Part shown: positions 38,673 through 50,213 of the stretch, piece after piece | Numbering within the stretch: the stretch's first letter is position 1 | Layout: each line of letters opens with the position of its first letter | Assembly: GCA_003290165.1 (NCBI GenBank) | Contig: QNQO01001157.1 | Location: 186,001 to 250,000 of the forward strand | Reading direction: 5' to 3' | Origin: Berberis thunbergii | Taxonomy: Eukaryota > Streptophyta > Magnoliopsida > Ranunculales > Berberidaceae | DNA: 64,000 nucleotides | Notes under the pieces: model-generated | Database searches by the model: none | Told to the model about the DNA's origin: nothing | What the model saw: only the letters and a program-made list of their open reading frames with translations | Translations under genes and position numbers: made by a program

Positions 38673-39411
38673 TTATTCTTTAGATGAATTAGAAGCCACT
38701 CCAAACTTTGCAAATGCAATCTCTTTATAATAGGAGAGATCCCAGTCGGGATGCTCCTTCTTCATTAGATGCATCAGCTTCAACCTTCCATGCACGACTC
38801 TGCTGAACTTAAACGTGCCTTGGGCCTTTAGACGCTTTTCCTTGCGCACTCTTGACTCCAGAAGCTCTTGTTCCAGCTGCTCTAATTTACCTGACAACAA
38901 GTCAGTCGTGGTCTGTTCGACACTCAGCTTATCATTAACGATACTCAACTCATTCTGCGTCAGAAGAAGTTGTTCTTCAGCAATCCGTGCACTCTTGACG
39001 TTAAAATCAACATCGACCTCCAACTGCTGACATCAGACAGTCCATTTGCAGCTCAGCCTGCACTCTGGCCACAGTTTCACAGGCAAGCTGCAAGTCACGA
39101 TGGAGAAAGTTCAATTAATTTTCAAACCGATCCCTCGCGGACACTTCCCCCGCCAAGTTGGACTCAAACACATCCAAGCGAACTTTCTGAGCCTTTGACC
39201 TAATGGACCAGGACTCCGCTCCAGTATCTAAGAAAGCTTCAAGTTGTTTTCTCAATGACTCAATCTCATAGAGAGCGTAAGAGTATGACTTTTGCAAGTT
39301 TGCAAAAACCCCCTCTATAGTATACACTCTCACACGAGCGGTCTCAATTTCAATTCCAGCTGTGGCCACTTTATGCACTTTATCCATACGCTCTCCCAGT
39401 GCCTCTCCCAC
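38673..39411 (-). pseudogene. Antisense coiled-coil ORF of Gypsy copy 2
   Basis: Two minus-strand frames (39411-39115 and 39023-38673) encode Glu/Lys/Leu-rich, heptad-like sequence such as NLQKSYSYALYEIESLRKQL and SGKLEQLEQELLESRVRKEK. They end in a Trp-containing segment (HPDWDLSYYKEIAFAKFG). They look like the two halves of one coiled-coil protein split by a stop or shift. With 40464-39436 upstream they form the C-terminal part of the antisense protein of Tat-type elements. Confidence 0.55.
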
Positions 39412-39435
39412 TGGATTCAGAGCACAGTTAGCTAG

Positions 39436-40464
39436 CTAGTCATTCCACCTGTTAATATGCTTTCTCGAAGTGTAAGAAATATCAACCTCTTGATGCCAAG
39501 CTTGGTTGTTCATCCTTACTACGTCTGTAGCAAACAGACTGATCCGAGCATCCAGATGAAGATCCTTCAGAACCAGAATAACCCCAGCACCACCCTTGGC
39601 CATCTTCACTGCATCAAAGCCCTCATCAACAACTTTCCCTAATCGGCTCTCTTTCACGCGTTTCATATATTTTTACCTTCCTTGAAGGGCTTGGAACCTT
39701 GATCTTGGGAAGTTTCCTCTTTCTTGATGCAGACACACCTTTGGGTTTTGGCTTCGTTACCCCAAAAAGAGTAGGAGCCACATGCAGATGAGCCCACAGT
39801 CCGTTGTGCTCGACATAAGAAGACTCAATGACATCCTCTACCTCTAAATGAGACATATCGTGAAAAACAATCAAAGTTGCTTTATCCTCAGCAGAAAGTG
39901 GCGAAGTTGGGAATCTTCCTTAAAAAACAACAAGTCAATCTAATATGCAGTTAGCACAAGCAAGACTAGAAAAAGAGTTGAACTTACTCAGTGGTCTGAT
40001 TTACACTTGACCGGACGACCAACAAGCTCAAAGTATGTCAAGTCCACATGAGCCATGAAAAAGAACTTATGTCAGGATTTAAAATCATCAGGCAAGTTGC
40101 AAAATTAGTCTAGCGACGTCAGGACACGCACATCATGCTTATTTATTTGAGGATAAGTAAGCTATTGCATCGCCCTCAAAGACACTCAAACATCGACGTC
40201 CTTAGCCCTAATCATAATGAAAATCACAGTCCTACACCCGTTTGACACAAGTTGAGCGGGTGCAATGCCAAGGTACGCCAGGAACTCCCAAATCTCTTTG
40301 ATAATAAGAAAATGGGTACCCAATTGAAGCATACCTCGGTGAAGATAGATAAATCCCTCAGAAAGGGACAATGGCGTCGGATCGGCACCCAGAGTGTAGA
40401 GCACCAGATCATTAGGAATTTCGTATGTGTTACGGAGGATTTTCAGGTCTAATTCAGAGAGCAA
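39436..40464 (-). pseudogene. Antisense ORF of Gypsy copy 2, Transposase_28-like part
   Basis: 40464-40186 reads YEIPNDLVLYTLGADPTPLS, then EGFIYLHRGMLQLGTHF and FLAYLGIAPAQLVSNG, the PF04195-type pattern. 39874-39626 and 39666-39436 carry a Lys/Arg-rich part and a DARISLFATDVVRMN segment. The frames are interrupted but parallel those of copy 1 (18702-17696), showing a conserved antisense gene in this retrotransposon family. Confidence 0.6.
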
Positions 40465-40827
40465 CCTCTCCTAATAAAATTTGTGGCCCTTAGCGAATAG
40501 TTATTCAAAAAGCTGATTCCGACCTGCCATGAAAGAAAGTACAAGCTTTTGAATACGAACATTAAGTGAAGTCAAAACACAGAAGATGATACGGCAAAAC
40601 AGAATCTCTAAGATCGAAAAAGTAAAAGGGCTACATTCCACAGGCAAAAGATCTATATAGAAAATTGAACTCTCGTCTTTCCTTCTTTCAAGTTGGCACA
40701 CGACCAAGTAATGAAACTCGTCTTTTGAGGAAACAACTTAGACTCAACCATCATGACTGCACATTTACTTTATGAAATGACATAGTGGACCGGTAAGACA
40801 GCCCTCAAACTTGAGATGAGTAGTTGA

Positions 40828-41525
40828 TGATACATCAAACCGTCCTCTAATGAGAGTTTTACACATGTCATGATAATCTTGTCAACAAAACAAGTAGGCT
40901 CAATTGCACTCAATCCAGCGAGGCCCAGACAACATTAAGCCTATTATTGACAGATTCAAGAACCTTGGACCCAAATTGCAATGTGCCACTAAGCCCACAC
41001 GTCACGCGGTCAAACCCAATACTCCTAAGCCCTAATAAGGTAAAAGTAACCCTTGATAAGGCAAATATCTGAGGATTGACCCGAGACAACTAGGCTAGCA
41101 GTACATCGGGTATGATTAGGATACAAATACTAAAGTATAAATCGATTTAGGAAACTTCCTTGCATCGACAACACTCAGAAAAGGAAACCTCTTCCTTAGA
41201 TCTAGAAACACAAGTCGAGTAGGGAAACTATCCCACATGGATAGCTCTCAATTATGAAATGATCTCCAATGATATCTCTTTCCCTAACTATGCCACCAAA
41301 GCTCTATCTGAACAAGGACTCTCACACTATAAAAAGGGAGATAAGGTCGATGAACTTAAGATACGCTACAAAAACCCAATTTATAGCTTTAAGCATCTCC
41401 TAAGCCTTATCTAACTTAAACATCGGAGTGTCATCGACCGCCACACAGTGACCCTTGGCTCACGTGTACGACTTGTGCAGGTCTAGGTAAGCAACGAGGA
41501 ATGATAGCAAGAATTGACTACATCA
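40828..41525 (+). repeat. LTR C of the Gypsy array, with intact CACTA target
   Basis: A 698-bp LTR starting TGATACATCAAACCGTC and ending TGACTACATCA. The first 17 bases are what LTR B would be without the CACTA element and one copy of TCA. Flanking bases AATAT (41526-41530) do not match the left flank of LTR A. Confidence 0.85.
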
Positions 41526-41690
41526 AATATCATTTAAAACTTCATAAAAAGCTTGTACCTGATCATCTTGTAATAGATTGTGGTGTGGACATTTGAATCA
41601 ATTCACTGAAATGTTCCCTTGCTTCAAAGAAAAGATCTCCATCTTTCTGTTGGAAAGTTTGAACTTTCCTTGTGAGCTGAAAAGAACTTG
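41526..41690 (-). pseudogene. Gypsy gag fragment, antisense
   Basis: On the minus strand one frame reads TRKVQTFQQKDGDLFFEARE then HFSELIQ, and the next frame continues CPHHNLLQDDQVQAFYEVLN. The F.Q..GE.L.EA..RF.ELL..CPHH pattern is the capsid region of Athila/Tat Gypsy gag. One frameshift separates the halves. It is an older element remnant next to which LTR C ends. Confidence 0.7.
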
Positions 41691-44682
41691 TCATGCCCTG
41701 ATTTTCGACAAAATGAAAATCCTAAATTTCACGTAGGATTATTCGTTTTCCCAAAATCCGGAACAGGAAATTCAATAAGAAAAGAATATTTAGCAACAAC
41801 AACAGCGACAATTTAATAATTAGAACAAACTAAAAAAAAACTCTAACCATGAACTCTTTAAAGATGTTGGCCCTACTACGAAACTCCATTAGCGCTACCA
41901 AAAAACTCTCTTAAACCTAAGAATAAAGCTAATTGGCTACATTCTAAGAGAAATGTACCCAAATAGCAAGTCAACAATTACGCTACTGTGAGTCATCATC
42001 TTCATTCCAAAAATCAATAAATCCATAAGTGATAACATAAAATTAAACACAAACAATAAACAACCACTCAAATAGGCAATTCCTCAATGAGGCAGACGTT
42101 TTATTCTAATAAGTTTATATCATACTTAAAATAAATATTTCTGTACTTACTTTGTAGGGGCTTACAATGGCAACTTTGACCTGCAAAAATATTAGTGGAC
42201 TTGCCATCCTGCATGAAATTATTAGAAACACAAGTATATAATTTTACCAAAAATTTGTAGTCCTCGATTAATACCAATGTAGCATACATTATTTGACTTA
42301 AGCATATTATTTATTTTTAATTAAATTGATCACTTAGACTATACCACATTCGCACCACCTCGGACCGAACATACATGCTCGTATGCCTCTTTAATATATA
42401 CGAGAACTTCTTTGTCATCCATATCTAAATGGGGATACATCGCATATGAACATGCATCACCGAATATTCCTAACTACATGAGAAACAAAAAATCACTATT
42501 GGGCTAAAAATAAAAAGCCACTCTTGGGCTATCAATGCGCATAAGTCATATCACATTTTTTATGGATAATAATCATGCCTGTTTTAGGCATTTCAAAACC
42601 ACCCCCTTTTCGCAAGACCCAACCTGAAGGTAATTTAGTTTCTCTATAAGAAATGGGCGCCCTCCTCCGCAAGACCCAACCCGATGGTTATTTAATTTTT
42701 CTATCAGAGAGGAAAAACATAAACAACAAAAGATGTGGTAGTTCTAAGTGATACAACTTTAGGTGATTAAATTTTCACGAATCAAAGTTTATCAGTATCA
42801 TTTATTTTTGATATTTCAAATTCCTTCAAAATGTCGCTTTGTCATTCATAAGTACACCCATTTTTTGGGGGAAGCATAGCATTTGATACATTGTCAAATC
42901 ATAAACAATTCAACCACAATATCATCCAATTATTTTGGGGGAACTACCTAGCATTTTCCTAAAGAAATTATCAGAACATTAACTGAAAACGATAGTTTAA
43001 TGAGAGAAAAACCAAGCTAGGAAAAACCCACACATCAAACTAATCAAAATAGTAAAGTCATACATTTGTGACACAAAAACACCACAAACTCACTCTCAAA
43101 CATGCCTAAAATCACATAACGGATTACCTAAAAACGAAACTCATCATTTCCATACAAAACTCATAAACCAAAGGTGTAAAGTTCACACATTTGTTACATA
43201 AACCATCACAAAGACACGAACCCAAAGATCTCTTAACTCCTTTACTGAACCTCAATCACGCTTTTACATATTAAATCTAAGTTGTAATAAGGAAACTAGA
43301 CTCCATGAAACCATAAGGCCTAAACTACCTATAAGTTTATCTACAAAAACTCAACACCACGACTTTTAATAACAAGAATGACATTCCACTATTCAGACTT
43401 TACAAATGGTGAAACTATATAAAATAACATGAATCATTTCTAACCCAACTTTTCCTATTATTGTTTACTATTTATGTGTGTACATTCATTAGATCTCATG
43501 GAATGTACCAACTATACCTCATTAATTACGATGTAAAAGTAATTAGTTAAAGCCAAAACCCCATCTAGCAATTTTGTACCCCTTCAAAATAGTGGTTTAT
43601 AAAACTTTTACAAACATGAAAAATTGATTAAAGTTCTATTAATGCCAAAACACTAGTAAACATTGTGATAACTATTTCATCCCAATTCTTAGCACATAGA
43701 CACAACCCAAAAAGCTTATTTATTTATTTAAAACACTTGCAACAAATGAAAATCCTTTTTCAATTTATCATTTCCTCACAAACCAAACAATACAAAGACT
43801 CAAAATAAATTTCAATCAACCCCATTTCTTTAGTTTCATTTCCCCTTAACAATTTTCACATGTTAGAATCAAACCTTTCAATTTTAAGAATCCATGAAGG
43901 GAAACTTAAGAAAACCACTAATAAGCCGAATTCCATTTACTGAAATTTATAAATTTTGATCTCACTCATTTCTGCCATAGATATATAATGCACAAAATAT
44001 TATAATCCCTCAAACGTTATTAAATGAAAATTTTATTTGCATCTAAATATTTAGAATAAAAATATTATAAGGATTGGTAACCCAAAACAAAAAATGAGAA
44101 TTCCCTAATTTTCCACTAAAACTAGACAATTAAATAGGATAATAGGATTAGTGGTATTTTCACCAATAAGTCGTATATTTTCCTATCAAACAAAATACCC
44201 AACCCGACACAACAAAAACAGAATAGAGGATAATCGGGTCCTTAAGGCAACCAACCATAAATTACCGACACGAGAAATGATAACAAAGTTACAAAGGGAC
44301 TGCTGCCAAGATGTTTAAGCACATCCAATGGTACAAATCTAAGATTGGACTGCCAACAAATATTTCAAAAGTGTTTTACAGTTTTTCTAAGTCTACCATG
44401 GGTAAATGAAATAATCTGTAAACAACCCAATATTGTATCTCAAGGTACTATAAATAGTTAATTACAACAAAGGAAGCTATTGGTCCAAATCTTTTAACTT
44501 GACACCCTTTAGGAAACGGGGGATAGTTATCATATACACAACACACATCCACTGACTTTTGGAGCAAATATATTTCCAACTTCTAAACCTCAAACTTTCA
44601 AACCCAATTCATGTTTCCTACATTTGGTAAATGGCATTAAAGGGTTAAATGCACACATATCAATGAAGTGCATCTCACTAAG
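41691..44682. other. AT-rich sequence, probably old transposon DNA
   Basis: No coding recognised. TGTCATGCCCTGATTTTCG at 41691 resembles the start of some plant Gypsy LTRs, but no partner LTR was found. A duplicated segment with CGCAAGACCCAACC(T/C)GA lies at 42611 and 42677. Confidence 0.4.
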
Positions 44683-45818
44683 TAGGGGTGGGCACGGGAC
44701 GGGATGGGACGATATATACCCATCCCTATCTCATTCCGTTCATACGGGATCGGGACGGGACGGGATGGGAAAAACCTCATCCCGACTTCGTCCCATCCCA
44801 AACGGGTTCGGGACGGGACGGGATCAGCGTGCTAATCTGGAGAATTGTATGATCAAATTGATAGTTAAGCAATTGTAGAATGACCATCTTGTCTGATTGC
44901 ATTAACAACAAAAGAATGTAATCAACTCTCAGATAGCACAGAGCTCGATTGACTTTCAGAAAAATAAGGCTTATTCTACTGCCTGCACTAGGCATTGGTT
45001 TCTTCTGCTTGTTTCATTTCCGGTGACACTGAAAAAATAACTACCCGAGTGTGTCAAATCTTCAGTAGAATCCCCTTTAGAGCTCTCAAATCATACAACA
45101 AATGTCGATCATCAGTCTGATACTCTGTAAATAATGTAATTCAGATTTCCACTATCCAACAATGCAATGATAAAGTGCTACTACATAAAATTTCTCACGT
45201 CATTGAGGTCAACCATGTCACATAATCTCCGTGTTTTCATCATAGATTCCTTTTGCATTTATCGTCAAGGTTGAACATATTATCACCCACTAAATTGGAA
45301 TTGTTTCCTTTAAACAGTATAAACTTGTCTGACCAAGTCATGTCTGCCTCAGGTAGCAAACACCCCATAAAATTAAAAAAGCCTACAGTAGTTACAATAA
45401 TAATACACCCCATGAATCTCATCTTTAATCTAGTTACATGAATATTCACTTTGAAATAAGACTCTAATTGCAACTTACAAATGTAGGAGGATCAAAAACA
45501 AGAAATCTCCAACAATCTATCTATACAACCACACAACACTATTCTCAAACTCAAAGGTTAATCAACTCATCTCGTGATCACTTTAATTTGATCATACACC
45601 ATGAAATAATTAAATAAAAATACTAATAATTAATATTAATAAATTAGTTCGGGACGAGACGGGATTGAAAATCTTCATCCCATCCCATCCCATTCTAGAT
45701 CGGGACGGGACGGGATCGGGATGAAATTATTCAATCCCATTAAGACCCGGAAAAATCGGGATGGGACGGGACAGGATTGGGACGGGAACGGGATCGCGGG
45801 ATGGGATGCCCACCCCTA
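44683..45818. mobile_element. Non-autonomous hAT element with perfect 8-bp duplication
   Basis: The termini TAGGGGTGGGCAC and ATGCCCACCCCTA are inverted repeats, flanked by exact TCACTAAG copies (44675-44682 and 45819-45826). Both ends carry runs of GGGACGGGA/GGGATGGGA (44692-44822, 45649-45805). The 1136-bp interior has no transposase and is AT-rich. An 8-bp duplication with such termini identifies the hAT superfamily. Confidence 0.92.
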
Positions 45819-45826
45819 TCACTAAG

Positions 45827-46521
45827 TTCTTCTGCAGGCTCGACTCCAAGAAGCAAAATTTCAATCAAAGTGAGACCCAACAAACAATCACATGTAACAA
45901 ACCAAAACCCATGAAAAATAACAGATACACATTTCAAATAAATATGATTTCTCAAACACCCCTTTCACCGAAAAACAATTTCATTTAACAAAAACTAGAT
46001 CATGAAATTAGATTTAAACTGATGCGTCAAAAAATTGTCCTCTTGTGAGTTTGACCTGCAAAATAGATGTTACACTGTCAATAACCACCTTTTTAGTTGT
46101 TGAAGGCACTCCGATGCTTATGTCACCAACTCTATTTGAAGAAAAAATTAAATCTAGACAAAACTCAGTTAAAGTTGCATACCTGTGTCAAATGTTCCCT
46201 TTATCTTTTATAATGGTTGCGGTTAATTCTATGTGTGACTTAAGCATGTGAGGTGCAACGGAAGGAGATGTTTTTTCTAATAGTCTCTTCCTTAGTGGTG
46301 ATGCATTCGTTGAGGCGTAACTCCCTCAACGACTCTTTTTTGGTGCAACGTTTATCTTCTTTATGAGAATTTGTGTCGAGCCTGGATTTGGGCTCTATTT
46401 CGTTTGGGCCTGGATTCGAGAGTTGTTTATATCTTTTCGTTGGCAGGCATTGTTTGGGCTTCTGTAATTAGTTTTATTCTTCTTGGGCTATATAAATTGG
46501 CCCAATAGATTGCATGTTATA
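45827..46521. other. Intergenic; holds one copy of a dispersed repeat
   Basis: 46165-46260 resembles 62100-62200 (shared TTGCATAC.T.TGTC.AATGTT, TATAATGGT and GTGACTTAAGCA blocks). 46370-46510 is T/G-rich with GGGCCTGGATT and GGCTATATAAATTGGCCC, which could be a TATA-containing promoter remnant. No gene recognised. Confidence 0.45.
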
Positions 46522-46853
46522 TAGGGGTGGGCACGGTCCGGATCGGTTCCAAATTTGGAGGAACCTAACTCGAACCGTTTAAAATTAACGGATCCGATCC
46601 GGTCCGGATCCCCTCATTTTGAACATTGGAACCGAACCTAACTCGAACCGTTTGGAACGGTCCGGTTCCAAACGGTTCCAAATCTACAACAAATCCTTCT
46701 ATTCGCAATTCACACATAGTACAATTCAACATCCAATTCAAACCAATCTCTCAAACAATATAGAAAGTGTCTACAACTCAGCTGTCTTGAAAATTTCTTC
46801 AAATAGATTTTGACATTCAAACAAAAGTAATAAAAGCAGGGAGAAGATGGTAC

Positions 46854-47405
46854 CATTGCTATTACAGGTTTTGGAAGACGACGAAACTGCACCTGTAGCA
46901 AAGAGAGGAAAGATGCAAAATTGAAAGCAGAGGAGATAAGCTGATATTCCCATGCAACTGGATGGAACATACGGCCTGAGAAAATGACGCCTATATTAGA
47001 AGAAAGGAAATGTGATATACATACCTGTAAATCTAGGACATTAAGGCGACCAAAATTGTCAAAATCAGCATAACCATCTTTGCTTCTCAATGAATGATCC
47101 CCGCCACTGCAAAATGCCTTGGTACCCTATGAAACAAGCAAAATTGGATGAATTGAAAAAAAAAAGTAGAATTTGAAAGAAATAAATGCGAATGCAAAAG
47201 TGAGGGAGTTATGTGGCCAGTAAGGATGATTACTCCAATGGAAGGATCGTCCCTGGCATCATTAAATGCTCGCATTAGCTCTTTAATTGTAAGTGGTCTA
47301 AAAACATTCCTCTTCTCAGGACGATTGATCGTAATCTGTTGACATACATACACGAACATTGACATTGCAGATTGGCTTAAATTGAAAACAAAACCATTGA
47401 ATTGA

Positions 47406-47442
<37 letters not shown>

Positions 47443-47689
47443 GTTTCAATACCTTGGCTATGGCTTCTCTGTGGGCTTTCTGGTAAATGATATCGATATA
47501 ATCTTTCCCTGATTCATCCAACGCAGCTGTCCAAACAACTTCTTTAGTTGAAACTTCACTGTGGACTAGGTGATAGCTATCGTCCATGGAAGTGCAAGAG
47601 AGTTGAAATGAAGATGGCGAGTGAAGAGGAAGTGGATTGAGATGGTTGAGCACTAATTCCACTCGTCTTTTTGCTGCCATTTCCGCCAT
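46854..47689 (-). pseudogene. 5' part of 1,4-dihydroxy-2-naphthoyl-CoA synthase (MenB/DHNS)
   Basis: DHNS closes the second ring in phylloquinone synthesis and belongs to the crotonase fold. Exons on the minus strand are: 47689-47453 (79 codons, with a plant-type N-terminus ending IAK), 47335 to about 47216 ([14 protein letters not shown] and [20 protein letters not shown]), 47126-47025 ([20 protein letters not shown]) and 46892-46854 ([13 protein letters not shown]). All are in phase 0. The CSGGD oxyanion-hole segment is kept. The C-terminal two thirds, starting with the GYAVGGGH-type segment, is absent from the window. Exon 2 lacks a GT donor (ACTGGC/CACATA), so normal splicing looks lost. 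The fragment lies wholly inside a hAT-like element, so it is a captured, non-functional copy. Confidence 0.88.
47406..47441. repeat. (TCTA)n microsatellite
   Basis: About nine TCTA units inside the first intron of the captured DHNS fragment. Confidence 0.95.
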
Positions 47690-48166
47690 AGCATGATGAG
47701 GAAGAGCTTCAACTCACTCCCTTGCACTTGGAATCTGTACAAGAGAGACATAAAACAGAGGGAGGATGTGAGAGAATGATGCAGGTGCGGAGGAGGCGAC
47801 CTGTGGGCTGCGGCTGCTCACTTTCTCTTCCCTTCTGCGGCTGCGGGTGCGGTGCGGCTAAAGAGTTTAGTCTTCTAATCCATATTTAGGTTTTTTTAGT
47901 AAATGGAATTTGAAACGGGTCCAACTCCAACCGTTTCTTTTTTAAAAATAGGAACCGGTACCAGGTCGCTTTATAACGGATCCAGACCGATCCGAATGTT
48001 ATCTAAAACACAAAATTAAAATTCGGACCGTTTAGAGCAAAACGGTTTGATTCGATTTGAACCCGCGGATCCTCAACCCGTTTGCCCACCCTACTATATC
48101 CTCATGATTTCTCATATCCCTCATCAAACCTAAAATCCGAAATCCAAAAAAACCTAAAAGTAACTC

Positions 48167-48469
48167 ATGGATCTTCAAAGCCTCATCCTTGAGGTGTTCC
48201 TCTGTGACTTGTCCTGGGAGAGAAGCCTTTTTTTAACCTTGTATCAGAACAAAGAAGCCAAATTCTTTTACATTGAGAAGAAGATGCCCATTGCAAAAGT
48301 TGAAAAATTGCACACTGAGCTGCGTGACATTGTCAGAGTAATTTCGATCAATACTTCAAATTTTCAGAAAAAAAGAACTATATTGACTTCACAGATTGAT
48401 CTTGTGGCCGCTACAAGGTGTTTCAGACGAGTACGGTATTCGTACACCAACTCGACTCTGAACCATTGA
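48167..48469 (+). CDS. Small open reading frame, unknown
   Basis: A 100-residue frame beginning MDLQSLILEVFLCDLSWERS. It is Leu/Lys-rich, with one potential amphipathic stretch. It lies just right of the hAT-like element and left of LINE remains. I recognise no domain and see no intron evidence. It could be a piece of an exon (a GT follows FQ near 48368) or chance. No function is claimed. Confidence 0.2.
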   Translation: MDLQSLILEVFLCDLSWERSLFLTLYQNKEAKFFYIEKKMPIAKVEKLHTELRDIVRVISINTSNFQKKRTILTSQIDLVAATRCFRRVRYSYTNSTLNH

Positions 48470-48604
48470 TTTGGTTCTGGAATATGAGATTGATCCTGAG
48501 TATCATGGTGTCAACTTGGGCCTGCAGTAGTCTCTTCTTGTTCATTAATAAACTTCATGCCCACAGAGAGATGGATTGCCATACCTATTTGCGAGCGTTG
48601 TATA

Positions 48605-48803
48605 TTGATTACTTTTTTTGATGAAACAAGGCATCATTTTTGGTTTTCCAGATAATATCATTCACAACAAAAAAAAATGTCTTGCAACCAATGATGTAAT
48701 GCATTTGAAGGATTGGAGCTTGCTTTATGAAATATTTGTTAGAAAAAATGTCTTGCAACCAATGATGTAAATGCATTTGAATTTGGAGCTCCATGAAATT
48801 TTT
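48605..48803 (-). pseudogene. LINE C-terminal remnant, with an internal duplication
   Basis: On the minus strand the frame contains VVNDIIWKTKNDALFHQ, resembling the IWKARNxxIF segment near the end of plant LINE ORF2. A roughly 35-bp unit (AAAAATGTCTTGCAACCAATG..) is repeated at 48674 and 48746. With 52524-52906 it appears to be one LINE cut in two by an LTR element. Confidence 0.55.
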
Positions 48804-49055
48804 TGTTAGAATATATAGGGTTTGCACTCAACATAGCCAAGTTCAAGATTGATTCACCTCTAAAATAAGAAAAGTACAAGAAGATGAAAGTTACAAGAAG
48901 AAAAGTTAAAATATGACACAATTAAAATATCTTATATATGAAGTTTTAAGTTTCCTATTTCTACAAGGTTATGTCAAAAGTTAGTTTTATATAAGTTTGT
49001 GTTCAGTCAAGGAATAATACAACAATAATACAATTTTACAATTATTTTTTTTACA

Positions 49056-50115
49056 TGGTATAAAATACAACTTTCTTTTGTAACCTAAGGCTCTGGGAAT
49101 TCAAGCTCTTCTCCGCCTCCGACGACTACGCTAGACACAAAAGGCGGGGAAGGGATGACAACAATATGAACATCCTCAACAACAATTTCAGCCAAAATGA
49201 AGGGAAATCACACTCTGTGATAGAATTCACGCACCATTGCAAGCCATCGCCTTGCTTCTTCTTTCCCTAACAAATTCGACACCGCAGCTTCTGCCGACTC
49301 ACAAAAAAAAATAAAAAATTGCAGCCAACACGTCAATATAGAATTCACCACAGCCAATAGCAAGAATTTGCAAGCAACAATACCAGAATTTGCCACAACC
49401 AAGAACCAACAGAATTGGTGTCAACGACTGATTCACTTGTATCCAACGCGATTCAATACTCTCGCTAAGCTCACTTTTGCCATGTTATAGCACCAACATC
49501 CATCGACTACAAATTTCAAACAACAATTTTAATCACCAATCCCAAATTACAATCTCAAATCACAAACTCAAACACCAATTTCACTAGTTCTTTGTTTGCC
49601 AATACACCACCACTTTTTTCATCCTACCAAATCAGAACATCACCACCATCTTCGACGCCATCAACGACGCTAATAACAACTTCCGCCAACTCAACAGCAA
49701 ACAAATTATTCTCAGTTTTGTTCATGAACACTACAACAATACACACAACCTCACAAGCCATCATCCCAATCAGACCTCACCATCAACAGACCTTCATAGC
49801 CATCGTTACGCCAGCCTGCGTCGACCACAACTGCCACACCAATGTCACCTCAAACCATGTCAGCCTTTGCAGAATAATCTCGGCAACCAAGAATCGAATG
49901 CCACAAGCACTGATCGACAACCACTGTCACATCCAACCATACATCTCGCCATCTAACAGGTAATTCACAATAGCAATACAATACAAAGAAGATGGGTGCA
50001 AATAGCCAAAAAACTCTCATTTTCCATCACGAATAGGGTGAGAATTCTTCTTCTTAAGGATGAACAAGGAACATAGCACAGTGGGCCTAATCTCGCCCCA
50101 TTCTTCGCGACAATC
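49056..50115. other. Internal part of the LTR element, no coding recognised
   Basis: Ser/Thr/Pro-rich open frames occur (for example 49592-49963), but without retroelement motifs. Confidence 0.4.
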
Positions 50116-50123
50116 CCCACATC

Positions 50124-50165
50124 CAGGCACGGAGCCACGTAGGGGCGAGTGGGTGACTTTTTGAG

Positions 50166-50213
<48 letters not shown>

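Larger units (their letters stand above)
36720..40827 (+). mobile_element. Internal 3' region of Gypsy copy 2
   Basis: Colinear with copy 1 as given there, but retaining about 2.2 kb (37205-39388) that copy 1 lost. It carries the antisense ORF region and ends in a purine-rich GAGATGAGTAG tract before LTR C. The 5' half with gag and protease is absent, so copy 2 is deleted on its left. Confidence 0.75.
46522..48093. mobile_element. hAT-like element carrying a naphthoate synthase fragment
   Basis: The left end TAGGGGTGGGCACGG and right end TTGCCCACCCTA are inverted repeats of the same type as the 44683 element. Both ends have GGTCCGGATC/GAACCGTTT palindromic motifs (46535-46680 and 47910-48080). 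The flanks lack a clean 8-bp duplication, so the insertion is old or its edges have drifted. The interior holds the first four exons, introns and leader of a DHNS/MenB gene. This makes it a gene-capturing (Pack-type) element. Confidence 0.78.

Noticed and set aside
12785..41530. 5-bp target duplication around the whole Gypsy array
   Set aside because: ATAAT on the left and AATAT on the right do not match at the LTR borders.
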